Of a DNA stretch of 64,000 nucleotides, positions 48,305-64,000 are shown piece by piece. Origin of the DNA: Sphagnum magellanicum. Taxonomy: Eukaryota > Streptophyta > Sphagnopsida > Sphagnales > Sphagnaceae. Each line of letters opens with the position of its first letter. Position 1 is the stretch's first letter. Under the pieces are notes generated by a model that worked only from the letters and a program-made list of their open reading frames with translations, made no database searches and had not been told where the DNA came from. Location: positions 19,750,666-19,814,665 of the forward strand of contig CM038919.1 of NCBI GenBank assembly GCA_021904315.1, given 5' to 3'. The translations under genes and the position numbers were made by a program.

Positions 48305-50253
48305 ATGGCTATGGAGAGTATGGCATGCACCCTTTGCTCTCCTGTCTCCTCCTCCTCCTCCTCCTCCCCCCCTTGTACGCGCCTATTGTTGTCCCCATTT
48401 TCCTCATTTTCTTTCATGTCCGGGCGCCAGGTTTTGCAACCCCGGAGGCAGCTGGTGAAGAGGTGGTTACCTCCAGCGCAGCTCTGGTCATCATCATCAT
48501 CAATATCATCCCCACAGGTTTTCTGCTCTAAGTACTCGCCTCTTTCTGCGTGTTTGCAATTTTCAACTTGGTTTTAGGGTTGAAGTTGTTTTGTGGTCTC
48601 GAGAACCCAATTGGTATTGTGCTACGGTTTGCAATGTGGTATTGACAACTCAATTGGTCTTGTGCTAGGGCTTGTAATGTGGTTTTGAGAGGCCAATTGG
48701 TCTCTTGTGCTAGGGTTTGCAACGTGGTCTTGAGAAGCTAATTGATCTTGTGCCAGGGTTCCCAATGAACTTTGCAAGCAAGTGAGATTGAGAGAGCATT
48801 TGAAGAAGGCATGGTTTGTTTGACTCTGCCATGTTCATGATGCAGTGATCCAGAACAATACTTGATTGGTAACAAGGGATAATAATTGCTCTTTAGATTG
48901 GGAGCTTGAGAATGGATTTTTTTCTGGAATCTGACAAAGTGGGTGGTGGTGGGTGATGGGTTTTTGGTGCTGTGCAGGTTAGGGCTCTAGAAAAGCTTAG
49001 TGATGTTATGCAAGGCCATTGTGTGAAAGATGCACAATTCAAGGTTATTGGCATTGATTCTGCACAGGAGACTGTGGATGCACCTGACAATGCAGGCCAC
49101 TACTGTTGTCAGCAGGCTGATGATGATTTCTTTGCCATCTGGTGTCAATCTTGCCAAGCACTCCTTACAAAGGTAAGAGTGAAATATTTCTCCATTCTGC
49201 TCCTGGACCCCTCTATCAGACTACTGGACTTTATTCAACCATGAAAGGTTTCTGGTCTTTTCTTCCTCCTGAAAATAATTTCTGGAGAGTTAACAACCAG
49301 ATTCAGCCATGCTTTGTGCTCCTTCCTTTCAGGGAAATTAGATCTTTACGTCTTTTTTATTAGGATGCTCATCTATACCATCTTGTTTGAGAAAATGGAC
49401 AGTGTTTAAACCCCTCTGTTGATGTCATCTGTCTCTACAAAAGATTGTATCTGTAATGCTATCAATGAGACCTAGAAATAGTAGAAGGTCAATGGACTTG
49501 TCAGGGCATTGTTTGAATGTGATTTCCTCTGCCATAGCCTTGAGCTCAACTGACAACAATATGGCTTCTGCACAAGTGTGGATGTTAATCCCACACATCA
49601 GGGATCTTGAATCAAATCATCCTCATCCCTGAAAACTGATTTGAAGAACTGTACTATGTGACACTGAAATTGGTGCAGTTATTCTGGTGCAGGCACTCAT
49701 CATGAAGGGCTCTGCAACTGCAGCATTGGGATTGTTTCTGGTTAGCTCACAAAGTGCACTTGCAGATGAAAGTATTGAGGCTGGAGTTCAAGAAGCACCC
49801 GATCTAGTGGCCAACAACACCCTCTCTTTTCTCTTCATTGCATCATTTTTGGGACTCTCTGTCCTTACCATTGGGGTATGTTATTTCCATCTTCTAGAAG
49901 ATCTTTCTTCACAATATCTGCAGCCAGAAGTTTAAAGTAAATAAGCTGTAGGTTTTGGCAATTCAGCCTTATGAAGGCCATAGGGTTTCAAGGTATTTCA
50001 AGGTCTCAAGCTGAGGGGGTTGAGTTTTCTTTATAATACATTGTTCGTTGGTGCACATGGCTGACAATTGTTGCACTTGCAGGTTGTTTATCTAAGTGTG
50101 CAAGATTTCTTGGAGAAGAGACAGCTTGAATCTGAATCAAAAGCTGTTGCACAAGGGAAGAAGAGTAAAGCAACTCCAGAAGTTGTTGAAGCTGGGCAAT
50201 CTGGCCCTAGAGGATTTGGTGGCAAACGGGCCAAAGAGAAGGGTAAAGATTAG
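48305..50253 (+). CDS. Predicted chloroplast membrane protein of unknown function, four exons, 253 aa
   Basis: Exons: 48305-48517, 48978-49172, 49693-49875, 50083-50253 (stop TAG). All introns are phase 0 with GT/AG ends. Start is the first ATG (MAMESMACTLCSPVSS). Residues 1-70 are S/P/R-rich with almost no acidic residues, a typical chloroplast transit peptide. Exon 2 (72-136) is a soluble segment ending with FFAIWCQSCQALLTK, a CxxC at 127-130. Exon 3 begins with a hydrophobic stretch, LGLFLVSSQSALA, followed by DESIEAG; ALA then D (160/161) resembles a thylakoid-processing site or a first membrane helix. A clear transmembrane segment, SFLFIASFLGLSVLTIG running into VVYLSV, spans about 182-203 across the exon 3/4 junction. 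The tail (204-253) is charged, K/E-rich and ends basic. I do not recognise the family. The gene is convergent with the JmjC gene about 2 kb downstream. Confidence 0.82.
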
Positions 50254-52211
50254 CTTCTCTTCTCAATCCTGGACTTTGCACACATCCAACATTATGACAA
50301 GCTTTTTGCAAATTCCCATTTTCTGGACAACAGATTGTAGAGAATAATTGTCTGAGTGCACATAGAAATTGCATCCTCCAAAGGCTGCAAGATTGTAAAC
50401 AAATTTCTCACACTGGAGCTTTGTAATCAGTAAGATTTTTTTCTTATTGTCAAGTCTTATTTAGTGCCCAGCATGAGGTCCAGGATGCTCCAATCTATCT
50501 CATGCAGATTCTTAGACAAGATGTGTTCTTACATGAATTCAAAGTTCCCTGGTCAATATTCTTTTGAATATTTGCAAGCAAGTGGAGTTTGGAGCTACAC
50601 TTTTGAGCTCATGTGGGTACACACTAAACTTATATAGCTGCTGCATTTTCTTCAACATAATGCCATGTTCTGCAGATGTGGAATGTCAATTCAGAGGCCA
50701 GATCCACAAGATGCAATTCAATTACATCCAACCAGGATGACAACACCAACCCCCAGATTTGGAAGCCTGGATTTTTTATTCCTAAGCTGTGTAGCTTGCA
50801 CAAAATGAACAATGGAAGTTTTCTGGTTGCACCCCAAAAGGTTCAAGGGCCTAAAAATCAAGTCAAGCAGATTCAAAACCCTGGTTGAGCTTACACCAGG
50901 AAAAATGTTGAATGATAGAAATTGCCTAGCTAAGTTTTTCCTTCATCTATCACGAAATGGAGCTCGAAGATCCTTACTGTGTTGGGAGGTTGTGGACAAG
51001 GAAACAGTCCTACTTGCAGAGAGATCAGACACTGTACAGAAGACCCGATTTGATCATCTCTTCTTACACTGCTTTGAAAGAATAGAGGTAGTAATCCTGA
51101 TGTCTGAGAGGTCACATTCCCTGCAACAATTGAGCAGATTGAGGGTGCTTGAATACATTCCGAATCTGGGTCTCCTCATGTACCTATGCCAACAGTTTTG
51201 TGTCTAAGAGCCATCTCCTGTTGAAGAAATGGTCCTAAAGCCCCCGAAGTTTGAATTGGCCCTAATTGTAAAGATGATGCTGATCTTGCATACTGAGTGT
51301 GTCTTGCTGGGAAGCTGTTGACACTGACACACCACTACCTGCACTGAACTTAGATAGGATTGGACATTTCCCATTACTGACAGACAACCCTCCAGCTGCT
51401 CCTGCCACCATCTGGACTTCTCCCACAATGCCTCAGATGCTTGCACATGAGCAATGTCCAAAGAGGCTTGGTTCTGGATATTCAAAACACCACAGATTGC
51501 TCGCCAGCCGGCCTCTGCTGATTCTCCTGCTGACCACCACAAGACCCGCAGCACTTTCTTAAAAGTTCCACCTATTGTTTTGTTGCAGATCTGGAACAAA
51601 ACATTATAGATCCCATCAGTTTCAGAAAACAAACTCCCTCTCATGCACATCTCTCAGCATAGCACAAAGTCAACATATGCTCAAGCAAAGCACCACTTCT
51701 GGTGACCACAGATGGTTGTGGTTTCCTTGGTTCATGCATATCTCAAAATCCAAACCAGAAGTGGAAGACGAACAACTAGACCATGACTGCCATCAAATGC
51801 TTTTGGAATTTCACCTTTTTATGGGTGTTATGAGATTTGATCCCAGCAACTGTCTGCAGGCATCAGCTGTGTGGCAAAGAGAAGAAAATTTTGACATCTC
51901 CATAGCAGCTGATTTTACACTCCACATCTGTTGGTAGAATCTCAGTGTTCACAATATTACACTTGCATGCTGGATAGAGTTATATTCCTGCACAGCTCCA
52001 ACAACCTGGGTGATGTTCTGGTTTAATCTCTGCTCCTTTGATGTCTCATCAAGAAGCCGATCATCCTTCTCTTCCTTCATCCCTCTCTCAATCCAGTCTT
52101 TCTCAGCATTGGTGGATATCTACAAAACCTATCCACAGCAACATACATACCCTTGAAGGTATATGCTGACCCCTGAACATCAGAATAATACAGGCACATT
52201 GTGAAGCTGGA
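50254..52211. other. Convergent intergenic region / 3' UTRs
   Basis: Lies between the 3' ends of the chloroplast-protein gene (+) and the JmjC gene (-). Composition is balanced and 3' UTRs of both are expected here. Open frames of 120-148 codons at 50812-51207 (+), 51204-51650 (-) and 51575-51937 (+) overlap each other, lack recognisable motifs and were not accepted as genes. Confidence 0.5.
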
Positions 52212-58625
<6,414 letters not shown>

Positions 58626-60500
58626 CTGCTGCTGTGAGGCAACAAGTGCAAAAGCAACAGAGAAGGGAGCAAATAAAGAAAGGGGGAAAAAAAAGGACCA
58701 GGACTAAGAGCTTGCAAAGCACAAAATTTCCCTTGGGTGCTGATCAATCAATAGCAGAGCCCGCACAAAAATAGCCAGCCACCAACTTGGGTTTCTCTCT
58801 CCTCTCAACACATCACAGGTCCTAGGTTCTCTCCCACATGGCAAAGTCATCCCTCATCGGACAAGAGACCTACTGTGAGTGGTGAGCCCTGTGTTGTCTG
58901 CATCAACAGAAGAAAACCCCAAACAGACAGACAGACAGACTGAAAACATACCATCATCTTGTTGCAGATAAGAAGATCTTCTTTGTCGTCGTCGAGCCAG
59001 CACTGGCTCTACCTTAAAGCCAAACCCAAGCATTGATATGCAGATTCTCTGAGGTCTCTAAATCCTCTTGTTCTTCCTCTAGCTCCTTTGCATTTGATAT
59101 GCAGATTTACAGGTACCCAAAATCAAGCCTTCTTTGTCCTCGAGCTTCTTCTGGCTTCCAAATCTAAACAGAGCTGCAGCAAGCTCCTTGACCTCCTGCT
59201 CCTACTCCTGCTTTCCCAAGTCACTTTGCAAGAATACGGGCTCAGCCCAATCCTGGAATCCTTAGGAAATTGTCTTCTAGCAACAACCTTATGAGGACCA
59301 TTCTTGTGATGATCTTCTCTTGATGCAGTCATCCTCCCCACTTCTGTAAACTATGCCATTGAGACTCTTGTTGTTGTTGTTGTTGTTTCCTGTTGTCTCC
59401 CCAAGGCTCCTTTTCTTCCTCTTCCTCTTCAATCCATTCCAACTTCCGCTTCCTTCTCCCACCACCACAAGAAGCCCCCCACAAAGCTCTCGACATACGA
59501 GGAGGAGAACCCAAAGGGATTTCTCCTCCTCCTCCTCCTGCTGTTCCTGTTCCCTGTGTTTTTTCTTTCGTTTTTCTCGAGCCTGACTGATTGATTCCTT
59601 CCCCCCAGGTTTCTTTCTCCTCTTCCAGAAACCCGCTGTCCTCCTAAAAACTATCTAGCACGGTTTCCTGTGTCCAGTGTCTTCCAGAGTTCCTGGCCCT
59701 TCCGAGAACAAGTCTTGGTCCAGAGTTCCGCTCTTTGCAACTGCCAGATCTTGTCGATTCCTTTGGTGGGTAGTTGCTCGATTCCTCTCTCTCGTTCTTT
59801 CTCTCTTTTTCTCTTTCATTCCACAATCTCTCTCACTCCCTCTCTCTCTCTCTGTGGCTATCTATCTACTGCAGAATTCCACAACCCAGCCAGCCAGTTT
59901 TTGAGCGTTTGCTTTCTTGCTGCTTCCTTGCTTCGTCTCCACTCTTCCACCCCTTTGTTTCCCAGTTCTCGTTTCCTCCTGGTTCTCCTTCCTCCTTCTT
60001 CTTCTTCCTGTTCCTCCGTCCGAGGTGTCCAAGAAAGCAAGAAAGAAAGAAAGAAAGAAAGATTCCAAGGAATGGGTGAGGAAGGAAGGAATCAAAAGAA
60101 AGAAAGAGATAAGGAATGGGTGAGAAAGGAAGGAATCAAAAGCACAAAAACCCGAATGAAGCAAAAGAGGGCGATGAAGAGAGAAAGGACAAGAGAAAGA
60201 GCTTGTGTTTTCTACAAGCCTTCCTTCCTTCCTTCCTTTCTTCCCTTCTCTTCTCTTCCCTTCGTTGCTTTGCTTTCTGGAAAAACTTTCTGCAAACACA
60301 AGAGGGGAAAAAAAACAAAACAAAACAACCACAACAACAACAACGACTCTCGTACTCGTCCCCCCGTCTCTCTCGCAAACTGGTGGGAAAAAAAAAAACA
60401 GAGAAACAACAGCGGCAACAAACAAATGCTCTGCACCAGAAGACATGCAGAGCGCCAGATTCCGACACCACAGACAAAGAGAAAGGGAGGAAAAGCGGAA
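58626..60500 (-). promoter_or_regulatory. Probable 5' UTR (perhaps intron-containing) and proximal promoter of the JmjC gene
   Basis: This lies upstream of the demethylase start codon. The sequence directly before ATG, on the coding strand, is pyrimidine-rich and ends CACAGCAGCAG, so a leader intron may end there. Purine/pyrimidine-rich tracts abound (59200-59600 and 59780-60300), including (GACA)n near 58925-58940, (GAAA)n near 60039-60060 and (CCTT)n near 60222-60240. They produce long but compositionally biased frames on both strands (up to 334 codons at 59670-60674), which I do not accept as genes. No transcript start could be fixed. Confidence 0.4.
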
Positions 60501-61080
60501 GGAGCGAGCGCCCCGTTCTGCGCCCAAACGCGATCATTACGCGGCGCTTTGGTGGACCATTACGCGCATGGGTGGCGGGTTCCATCATTACGCGTAGCTG
60601 GGATTGCATCATTACGCTCACGGGGTTCCGTAGAATCATTCTCGCGTAAGGCAGGAGGACGACGAGTTCCATAATTGTGCGCGGAATTATTCCAGTTCTG
60701 TGCGGTTGCTTCCCGGATCTTCCGAGAACCGGCCCGTTCCGATCCCCCCCCCCGAGTCAAAGAACCTCCGGTTCTCTCTCTCGGAACGGACGCCCCTAGT
60801 AGAACCGGCCGATACGGAAAAAGAACCGGAAAAGATCCGACGGTCATGAATACGACCAGTTATTTGACTTTTTGGAGACCCCTGGCTGTCTACGAGAACC
60901 CCTGGGACCGGGAAGATAACCGGACCGGGGGGGGTCTGTTCCCCGGTTTCCAATAACCGCCCAACCTCGGAGTATTCCGTCGCTTTTACGACGCGTGGGT
61001 AGCGTTTTCCACGATTCCGCGCTTTCTCATCGATGACCTCACGTACACAACAGTCCGTTACGGGAATGCGGAGGAGGAGG
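60500..61080. promoter_or_regulatory. CpG-rich block with repeated CATTACGC and GAACCGG motifs
   Basis: In contrast to the AT-rich window, this ~0.6 kb is dense in CpG. CATTACGC occurs at 60535, 60558, 60586 and 60610 (+ strand, spacing 23-28 bases), with a degenerate fifth copy near 60635. AGAACCGG-type motifs occur near 60727, 60800 and 60822, with the reverse form CCGGTTCTC near 60767. CACGTACAC near 61042 contains an ACGT core. The position, 2 kb upstream of the JmjC coding start, makes it a candidate promoter or unmethylated island; function is inference. Confidence 0.45.
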
Positions 61081-61151
61081 AAGAGGAGACTAGGCTGTTA
61101 GGTAGGTAGGTAATTCCGAAGACTTTCTGTTGTCAGAATTAGCCACCTAAG

Positions 61152-61174
61152 CCCCCCCCCCCCCCCCCCCCCCC
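61152..61174. repeat. 23-base poly-C tract
   Basis: An uninterrupted C run, poly-G on the other strand; likely length-variable and error-prone. Confidence 0.9.
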
Positions 61175-61376
61175 AATCCTGCACACAAACACGGTCAATG
61201 CCGACCGACCAGTGAACAGCTTCTTCTAGTCAAGTTCCGCCTGGAATTTGACCCGAATTGCACGAGTCATGCAAACTTCCCAGTAGACAGATTGGTACGT
61301 TACTGCATTAATTCATTAATTCATTAATTAATTATAGTAATAATTAATTAATGATGGGGTCAGAATATGCTCAGTG

Positions 61377-61870
61377 TGAGCTAAGTAGCCACTTAAATGG
61401 CCTTTTTCTTTTTCTTTTTCTTTTTTTTTCCCCTTCTTTTTCTCTTGTCTTCCTTCTTTTTGTACCCCTTCTTCTTGTTGGGCCCCCACCCCCCTCACTC
61501 CTCCTCGTTACCCTAATAATATAAGTTAGGTGTTTTCTTTTGCTTTTTTGCTTGGGTTTTTTTTTTTTTTTTTTTTTTTTTGGGCCCTTTTTCCAACATG
61601 ATGTCATGGTTGTAGAGCTAAGTAAGTAGCCACTTAAATGGCTTCTTCTTTTTGGCTTTTTTTTTTAACCCCCTTCTTTTTCTTTTGTCTTCCCTCTTTT
61701 TGTACCCCTTCTTCTTGTTGGGCCCTCCCTCACTTCTTCCTTACCTTAATGTATAATAAGTTAGGTGTTTCTTTTGCTTTTTTGCTTGGCTTTTTTTTTT
61801 TCCTTTCCCCCTTCTTTTTTCTTTTTTTTTTCCCTCTTTTTCTTTTTCCAACATGATGTCATGGTTGTGG
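61377..61870. repeat. Tandem duplication, ~245-bp unit, two copies
   Basis: Both copies begin with GAGCTAAGTAGCCACTTAAA-type sequence (61378 and about 61616). They pass through TTTTGTACCCCTTCTTCTTG, then GTTAGGTGTTT and GCTTTTTTGCTTGG, and end in TTTTTCCAACATGATGTCAT + GGTTGT (61599 and 61857). The differences are mainly the lengths of T and C homopolymers. The T-rich composition gives spurious F-rich and K-rich frames. Confidence 0.9.
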
Positions 61871-63930
61871 ATGAGAGGTCTTGTTTGTTGTTTGTTGGTT
61901 GGTTGTTAGTGGGTGGGTCCCAAATTCTTTTACCCAACCCCCACCCCCACCCCCCCCCAACCTCCCCCCATCTACCCTTTTTTCTTTTTCTTTTTTCTTA
62001 AACCCCCAAATCGGCACTCCGTGTGCTTGCCTTTTGGGAAGTAGACAAAATTGGGGTCGGACGGCTTTTCTTCTTGTTTTTTATCAATTCATTTCCCACT
62101 ATAAACGAACCGACCAGTTGACTACCAACAACAAATACTATTTGTTTAATTCACAATCGAAGCAATGCCATATACAACAACCCCCTCCCCCCACGAGTAA
62201 AAACTTGGAAGGTTTTTTGAAAGGTCAAGCTAAAACTTATTCGGTAGTGGGGCCGATGATGCCAAAGAATTGGGCAAAAATGTTTTTCCACCCCCCCCCC
62301 CCCTCTCCCCCCCAAGTCCCACCCTCCACAAAATATCAAATCCTTTTTACAAGCTCATTGGGGCAACCATGTGAGGTGTGTGTTGGGTGGTTCTTGCCTT
62401 TTATGAAGAACCTATGGTTCCAGTATTTTTATAATTTAAAATTAGACTGGAACAACCGGGCCCGGCCCCACTAATTAGTTAAGTTCATGCCGGATACTAC
62501 TAGGTGTAAGTTGCCGGAACGAGGATTTGGGAATCTCGGAATCCTTCATGGGACTTATTAAGACCAAGTAGGGTCGGTGTGATCTTATGGTTGGATTTGT
62601 TAGTGGATAGAAAGTTCCACCAAAAAACAACACACACACACACCCCCCCCCCCCCCCCCCCCAAAACCAATTTAAACACAATTTTTTAAGAGGATTTTTT
62701 AAAAACTCGTAAATAATAATAGTACTTAGTAGTCAAAAGAGGCGTCTCATGGTGTCTCATCCCGTCCGGTCTAGTCCCTAAGGTGGGTTGTTATTAAGAA
62801 GAAGAAGAATCATTCATGCAAAAAAAAAAAAAAAAGTCAAGTTTTGCACGACCCCTTGTGAGTGAACATGCCAAGAAGCGGCATGTGGAAAGGAGATGGA
62901 AATTGTCGGGCCCTTTGTAACCTTACAATTTCGCCACTTGTGGAACGGGCATTAGGCGTCGTAAACCCTAAATCATATGACCATGCAAATGCCCAAGTTG
63001 AGTTGACTTTTTGACTCAAAACAAACAAACAAACATACATACATTCATACATACATACATACATCCACCTCAACCCAATTTTTTTCCAAAAACATTTGTA
63101 CATCCATTAATCGTTTACATTTACATCCGTTAATTGGGAGCTCTTCTTTCAAAGGGCACATGCTTGACTTGCCCCTTCCCCAACCCCCCTTTCCATGTGG
63201 AGACCACACTTTTACCTACCTTCCTACTTACCTACCTACCTACCTAAACTCGTTTCATTACAAATTGTGTTTGTCAATAAAAGGAAACTCAATTGGACTA
63301 TGAACTAGGTAATAGATTTCTATCATCAAAACCTCGTAATGTTTTATTTATAAAACACACCACATATTTGGAAAATGTATAGTATATTGATATTAAAAAC
63401 AAGGGATAATTTAAAGGCCGTCAAGTTATTACATACAAACTAGATGTCAAAAACTAGATTTCTATCCTTTAATTTATTTATGGGGGGGGGGAACCTTCAA
63501 CCTAATTTAGGGATTCTAAATCCTTCCATATCTTAATGCATTTGACGGAGTTTATTTTATTTTTTTTAAGCTTTTTTTTTTCACTTTTTCTTGCACCCTT
63601 TTTAGTATCAAAATTTGGGTATGTGACTATATTGATGACTCTTGATGGAAAAATAAAGGTAGTTCAAAAGGAGGAAGAATGAGTCCAAATATATGAAGCC
63701 AAGTGTGATTGATTGCCTCTTTACCTTAGACTACCTAGAGACTCATACTTGAAAAGCATTCTAAAACCCCACCCCCTCTATAATTGCCAAACACAAATCA
63801 TTGCCTCCTTTTCAAAAAGATGGACAAACACTACATAACTTATTATTCTAAAGCATTCTATCCCCCCCTCAAAATTTTAAAGGCCCAAAGTTCATATACC
63901 TCAATGACCAATTTTACACAAAGGCCCAAT
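61871..63930. other. Intergenic DNA rich in homopolymers, no gene seen
   Basis: Contains poly-C runs near 61941-61959, 62290-62304 and 62643-62662, a (CA)n run at 62631-62642, an A-run at 62819-62835, (ACAT)n near 63035-63064 and (CCTA)n near 63225-63245. The 197-codon P-rich frame at 61881-62474 is driven by C runs. No coding sequence is supported. Confidence 0.55.
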
Positions 63931-63931
63931 T

Positions 63932-64000
63932 AGAGCATCTCCGGGGGTGCTCAGTATGTGATCCTGCACAGTAAAATTGTTGGATGAAGAAAATCCAACG
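63932..64000. repeat. MITE-like terminus with GAGCATCTCC motif, copy 2, cut by the window end
   Basis: AGAGCATCTCCGGGGGTGC then TCAGTATGTGATCCTG matches the block at 36762-36800. The element continues beyond the window, so its other end cannot be examined. Confidence 0.5.

Noticed and set aside
51204-51650. 148-codon minus-strand frame downstream of the JmjC gene
   Set aside because: It overlaps + strand frames of similar length, shows no recognisable motif, and most likely lies in 3' UTR or intergenic sequence.
59670-60674. 334-codon open frame on the + strand (and 221- and 178-codon frames on the minus strand)
   Set aside because: Composition is dominated by CT/GA simple sequence (S/L/F-rich then K/E/R-rich). 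Frames overlap on both strands, no domain is visible, and the region is upstream leader/promoter DNA of the JmjC gene.
61881-62474. 197-codon Pro-rich + strand frame
   Set aside because: It depends on poly-C runs of uncertain length, with no domain or splice context.

Overview
This window looks like nuclear DNA of a land plant with a large, repeat-rich genome. The evidence is intron-containing genes with GT/AG boundaries, two products with chloroplast-type N-termini, a plant-type JmjC demethylase and a phytol/farnesol kinase. Non-genic DNA is very AT-rich and full of microsatellites, MITEs, tandem repeats and decayed transposons. The sequence alone does not tell me the species or clade; a fern, moss, lycophyte or other plant with a big genome would all fit.

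Layout. 1-22 kb has no intact gene that I can support. It holds a decayed pogo/Tigger-like DDE transposase (3.8-5.3 kb, +), a 491-bp pogo-type MITE inserted in a tandem repeat (7.35-7.84 kb), an unidentified coding-like patch (10.2-10.8 kb), a decayed hAT transposase (12.7-14.3 kb, -), an extremely AT-rich tandem repeat (15.3-16.1 kb), and a same-strand series of fragments of unrelated host genes: syntaxin, NAC transcription factor and AGFG-type ARF-GAP (17.7-20.6 kb). 22.5-25.5 kb (-) is a six-exon phytol/farnesol kinase-like gene that I could join in frame. 26.3-34 kb is a ~43-bp minisatellite, a decayed non-LTR reverse transcriptase whose tail was quadruplicated as a 166-bp unit, an LTR-like stretch and a ~200-bp tandem duplication. 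34.7-35.0 kb (-) may encode a small membrane protein. 35-47.8 kb is intergenic with at least two MITE-like inverted repeats and several dispersed repeats.

48.3-50.25 kb (+) is a four-exon gene for a predicted 253-aa chloroplast membrane protein that I do not recognise. It is convergent with a large 11-exon gene (52.2-58.6 kb, -) for a 1534-aa JMJ13/JMJ706-clade histone demethylase with JmjN, JmjC and C5HC2 domains. Upstream of the latter is a CpG-rich, repeat-rich probable promoter region (to about 61.1 kb), then simple-sequence and duplicated DNA to the end.

The three supported genes do not form a pathway. Two act in the chloroplast (prenyl-alcohol phosphorylation for tocopherol or prenyl salvage, and an unknown membrane function) and one in the nucleus (histone demethylation). 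The most unusual structures are the gene-fragment mosaic at 17.7-20.6 kb, the MITE whose empty site survives in the neighbouring repeat copy, and the 166-bp quadruplication inside the dead retroelement. Exon joins were derived by eye from reading frame, splice dinucleotides and family conservation; no transcript evidence was available.
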